Below, in pieces: positions 62,101 through 64,000 of a stretch of 64,000 nt of DNA; within the stretch, counting starts at the first letter, position 1, and each line of letters starts with the position of its first letter. The stretch is from Spirodela intermedia (taxonomy: Eukaryota; Streptophyta; Magnoliopsida; Alismatales; Araceae), in assembly GCA_902729315.2 (NCBI GenBank), contig LR746264.1, positions 5,419,878-5,483,877 on the forward strand, in the 5' to 3' direction. Position numbers and translations under genes: made by a program. The notes under the pieces were generated by a model that had not been told where the DNA came from, did no database searches, and was given only the letters and a program-made list of their open reading frames with translations.

Positions 62101-64000
62101 TTCGTTGCTGTTTATTCCCTCTCCTACTTAGTATGGAATGAAACAGTTTTTCCCTATCTCAGTCTCTGTTCTCTATTACCCCCAAAAGGGGGCAGATAGT
62201 GTCTTCCGAAGCTAGGAAAAGTGGATGAGCTCGAAACTAACTATTTGAAAGACTCTCTAATCACTTAATTTTCTCGGGAAACAGTTTTCATCACCATAGA
62301 AAATGCACACACTTTCCTTGTGCTTCTTGAATTTCTTGCCCAGGAGGCATGAAATGACTCAATTTGGAGACATGACGATTAAAATGTCTTAGCACAAAGT
62401 ACCTGGAACATGATACATCATTTCCGAATAGGTTTACTCATCTCACAATAACTTTTTCAAACCCGGGCAAGATTCTTCTGTGTCTTGTGGAAATTTTGTA
62501 GAAGAATTTTTTTTTTGGTATTTATCTCTCTCGTATAGGATTTAATTGTGAGGCCAGCGGACGATGACGAATAAGAATTTAGAGAATGTTTTCATTTCGT
62601 TATTTTGAGTACCCAAAAAATAACTTTTTTCTTTTTAACTTTCCAAAGGTTTGTTCTATTTTATGCATTGACGATTTTGTGGTAAGCTTGTCCGGACATG
62701 GTCGATTCATGCACCATTTATCAAAATGCAGGATGTTCATGATGGCCTGGACTTCTCAGTTGATGAGGAAAGGGAAAACACTTTTGGAATATTCTCCGTC
62801 AAGTTTTCATCTGATGGGCGAGAGCTTGTTGCTGGAAGTAGCGATGAGTCAATATATGTCTATGATCTTGAAGCAAATACTGTTGCTTTACGAATTTCAG
62901 CACATTCAGTACGTAGTACATTTGAATGATTCATCTGCTCTTGATGATCGTCATGTTCTGACCTCACATTCCCTTTTTACTTTTTTCTTTCACTGTTTAA
63001 ATGCTATTCTGTCACAGCAAATCATAAGTGCCTAAATCCTGTTAGTGGCCAATTTTTTTTCACATACGGTGTTTACTCCCATCATCCTTGTTGGTAAATC
63101 TTCAGCATCTGGGCTTGTTTCACCACTTGGTCATCTGGAATACTTCACAACTCCTTTCATACTGTCTTTGGAATCCATCTGTCAACACGTCAATGCAGAC
63201 TTTGACTCTATCTGATTTGAATACTGCTTTATGATTTATGCTGGTACCTATACATCGCATTGGACTGCTCTGATGAATACTGGCTGTTTTTGTATAGTTT
63301 TATACTTTCAAGAGCTTGTTCTGCAGGGACTGCTCCTTTTGCTATAATCATTCCTAGAATACCAAATGCTCGTGTCCTGCATTTTTTTTTTTTCTCTGCT
63401 CAATGATCAGACTGGGATCCATTTTATCCAACTCGGATCTTCTTGAACCTACCCATCTTTTGAATTTATAGTGCTATGGTTTTTTTTCTTCTGACTTTTT
63501 AATTTCGTCCAATCCAGGAAATCTGTTCCACTTTTTTTGTCCTTGTTTCTTGGCTGGGGGGAGGTATTTTGAGTCAAAATCACGGCTTGCTTTTAAATCT
63601 TATGTTCTTCATCGCTTCCAATATGCCGATTCTATGTGTTTTGTGACTAAATCTATCTGTTTATCTAATCATATTCACATGTACCATTATTCATCTGCCT
63701 GTGGCATTTCCAAGCACTGTATTTTTATTTTTTTTTTAATCTGTTATGTCCATTGACAGTGCGATAAATCGACAACTTCATATTGATAATTTAGTAAACA
63801 GTACATGATAGAATGTTCAAAGCTCGCTGCTATCACAATATAAATTATCGTCTGATAGAATTTTTCCCCCAAGCGTTGACTCAATTGAAATTTTGATTTG
63901 TGCCCATTTATCCCCTCTCAATGAAGTTCTACTTTATTCCTGTGATCAGGCTGACGTCAACACAGTGACTTTTGCTGATGAGACCGGGCATCTCATCTAC
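59115..64000 (+). CDS. LEC14B-type WD40 repeat protein, 5' part (cut by window edge)
   Basis: WD40 protein of the LEC14B/DCAF11 group, which act as DDB1-CUL4 ubiquitin ligase substrate receptors in related proteins. Exons 59115-59507, 59658-59777, 61317-61394, 62732-62908 and 63950 to the window end join in phase to 273 codons so far. Family landmarks are MGYKMSKLELD at the start, EIAHITKLRSEPNEKL, the linker RYLPVNGPCCIDRMNSRAYV, then WD units SQFSADGSLFVAGFQGSHIRIYDAD (read in two parts), SLRWTITDTSLSSDQHYLVY, FSVKFSSDGRELVAGSSDES-IYVYDLEAN and NTVTFADETGHLIY. Later WD repeats should lie to the right of the window. The first ATG matches the conserved MGY start. The 1.5-kb introns are AT-rich with no recognised genes. 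Confidence 0.92.

Overview
The window is nuclear DNA of a flowering plant. Genes are split by GT-AG introns, they encode plant-specific proteins (a nodulin-homeobox protein, an SBP-box factor, the gibberellin receptor GID1, pentatricopeptide repeat proteins, a plant SC35-like SR protein), and CT/GA microsatellites are frequent. Several genes (the lipase-like gene, the aminotransferase, PPR gene 1, GID1) have very GC-rich codons, while others (NDX, SPL7 after exon 1, LEC14B) are AT-rich. This two-class composition is typical of monocots, so a monocot is my best guess; the species cannot be named from the sequence.

Layout, left to right. 1-6205: a 516-codon stretch of a nodulin homeobox (NDX) gene on +, with no homeodomain or C-terminal part in the window. 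6526-7034: a miniature LTR retrotransposon (TRIM-like) just beyond it. 8786-10719 (+): a plant triacylglycerol-lipase-like alpha/beta hydrolase, 8 exons. 11226-17282 (-): a Tas-type aldo/keto reductase, 12 exons. 18258-23327 (-): an SC35-like splicing factor (SCL30A/SCL33 type). 24492-27193 (+): a tyrosine/nicotianamine aminotransferase-like gene. 27551-28058 (-): histone H2A.X, with histone-type promoter motifs. 29934-41161 (+): SPL7-type SBP-box factor, 10 exons, 839 aa. 41598-43202 (-): single-exon PPR protein. 43.3-47.8 kb: GC-rich intergenic DNA with several tandem repeats. 47776-49231 (+): GID1. 49.2-54.6 kb: intergenic, with one rearranged Ty3/Gypsy RNase H relic. 54641-56339 (-): a second PPR gene. 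59115-64000 (+): the 5' part of a LEC14B-type WD40 gene, cut by the window edge.

The genes are ordinary, scattered housekeeping and regulatory genes; nothing suggests a gene cluster. I joined exons by hand, checking reading-frame phase at every junction, and the coordinates given are those joins. I found no CRISPR array, rRNA, tRNA, bacterial-type operon or viral gene. The most unusual signals are non-coding. Upstream of both PPR genes, TGGGCC (site II) promoter elements lie inside tandem repeats, a 205-bp duplication at one and a 27-bp minisatellite at the other. Others are a duplicated splice donor in the aminotransferase gene, an upstream ORF overlapping the SPL7 start codon, and the missing 3' half of NDX next to a TRIM element.
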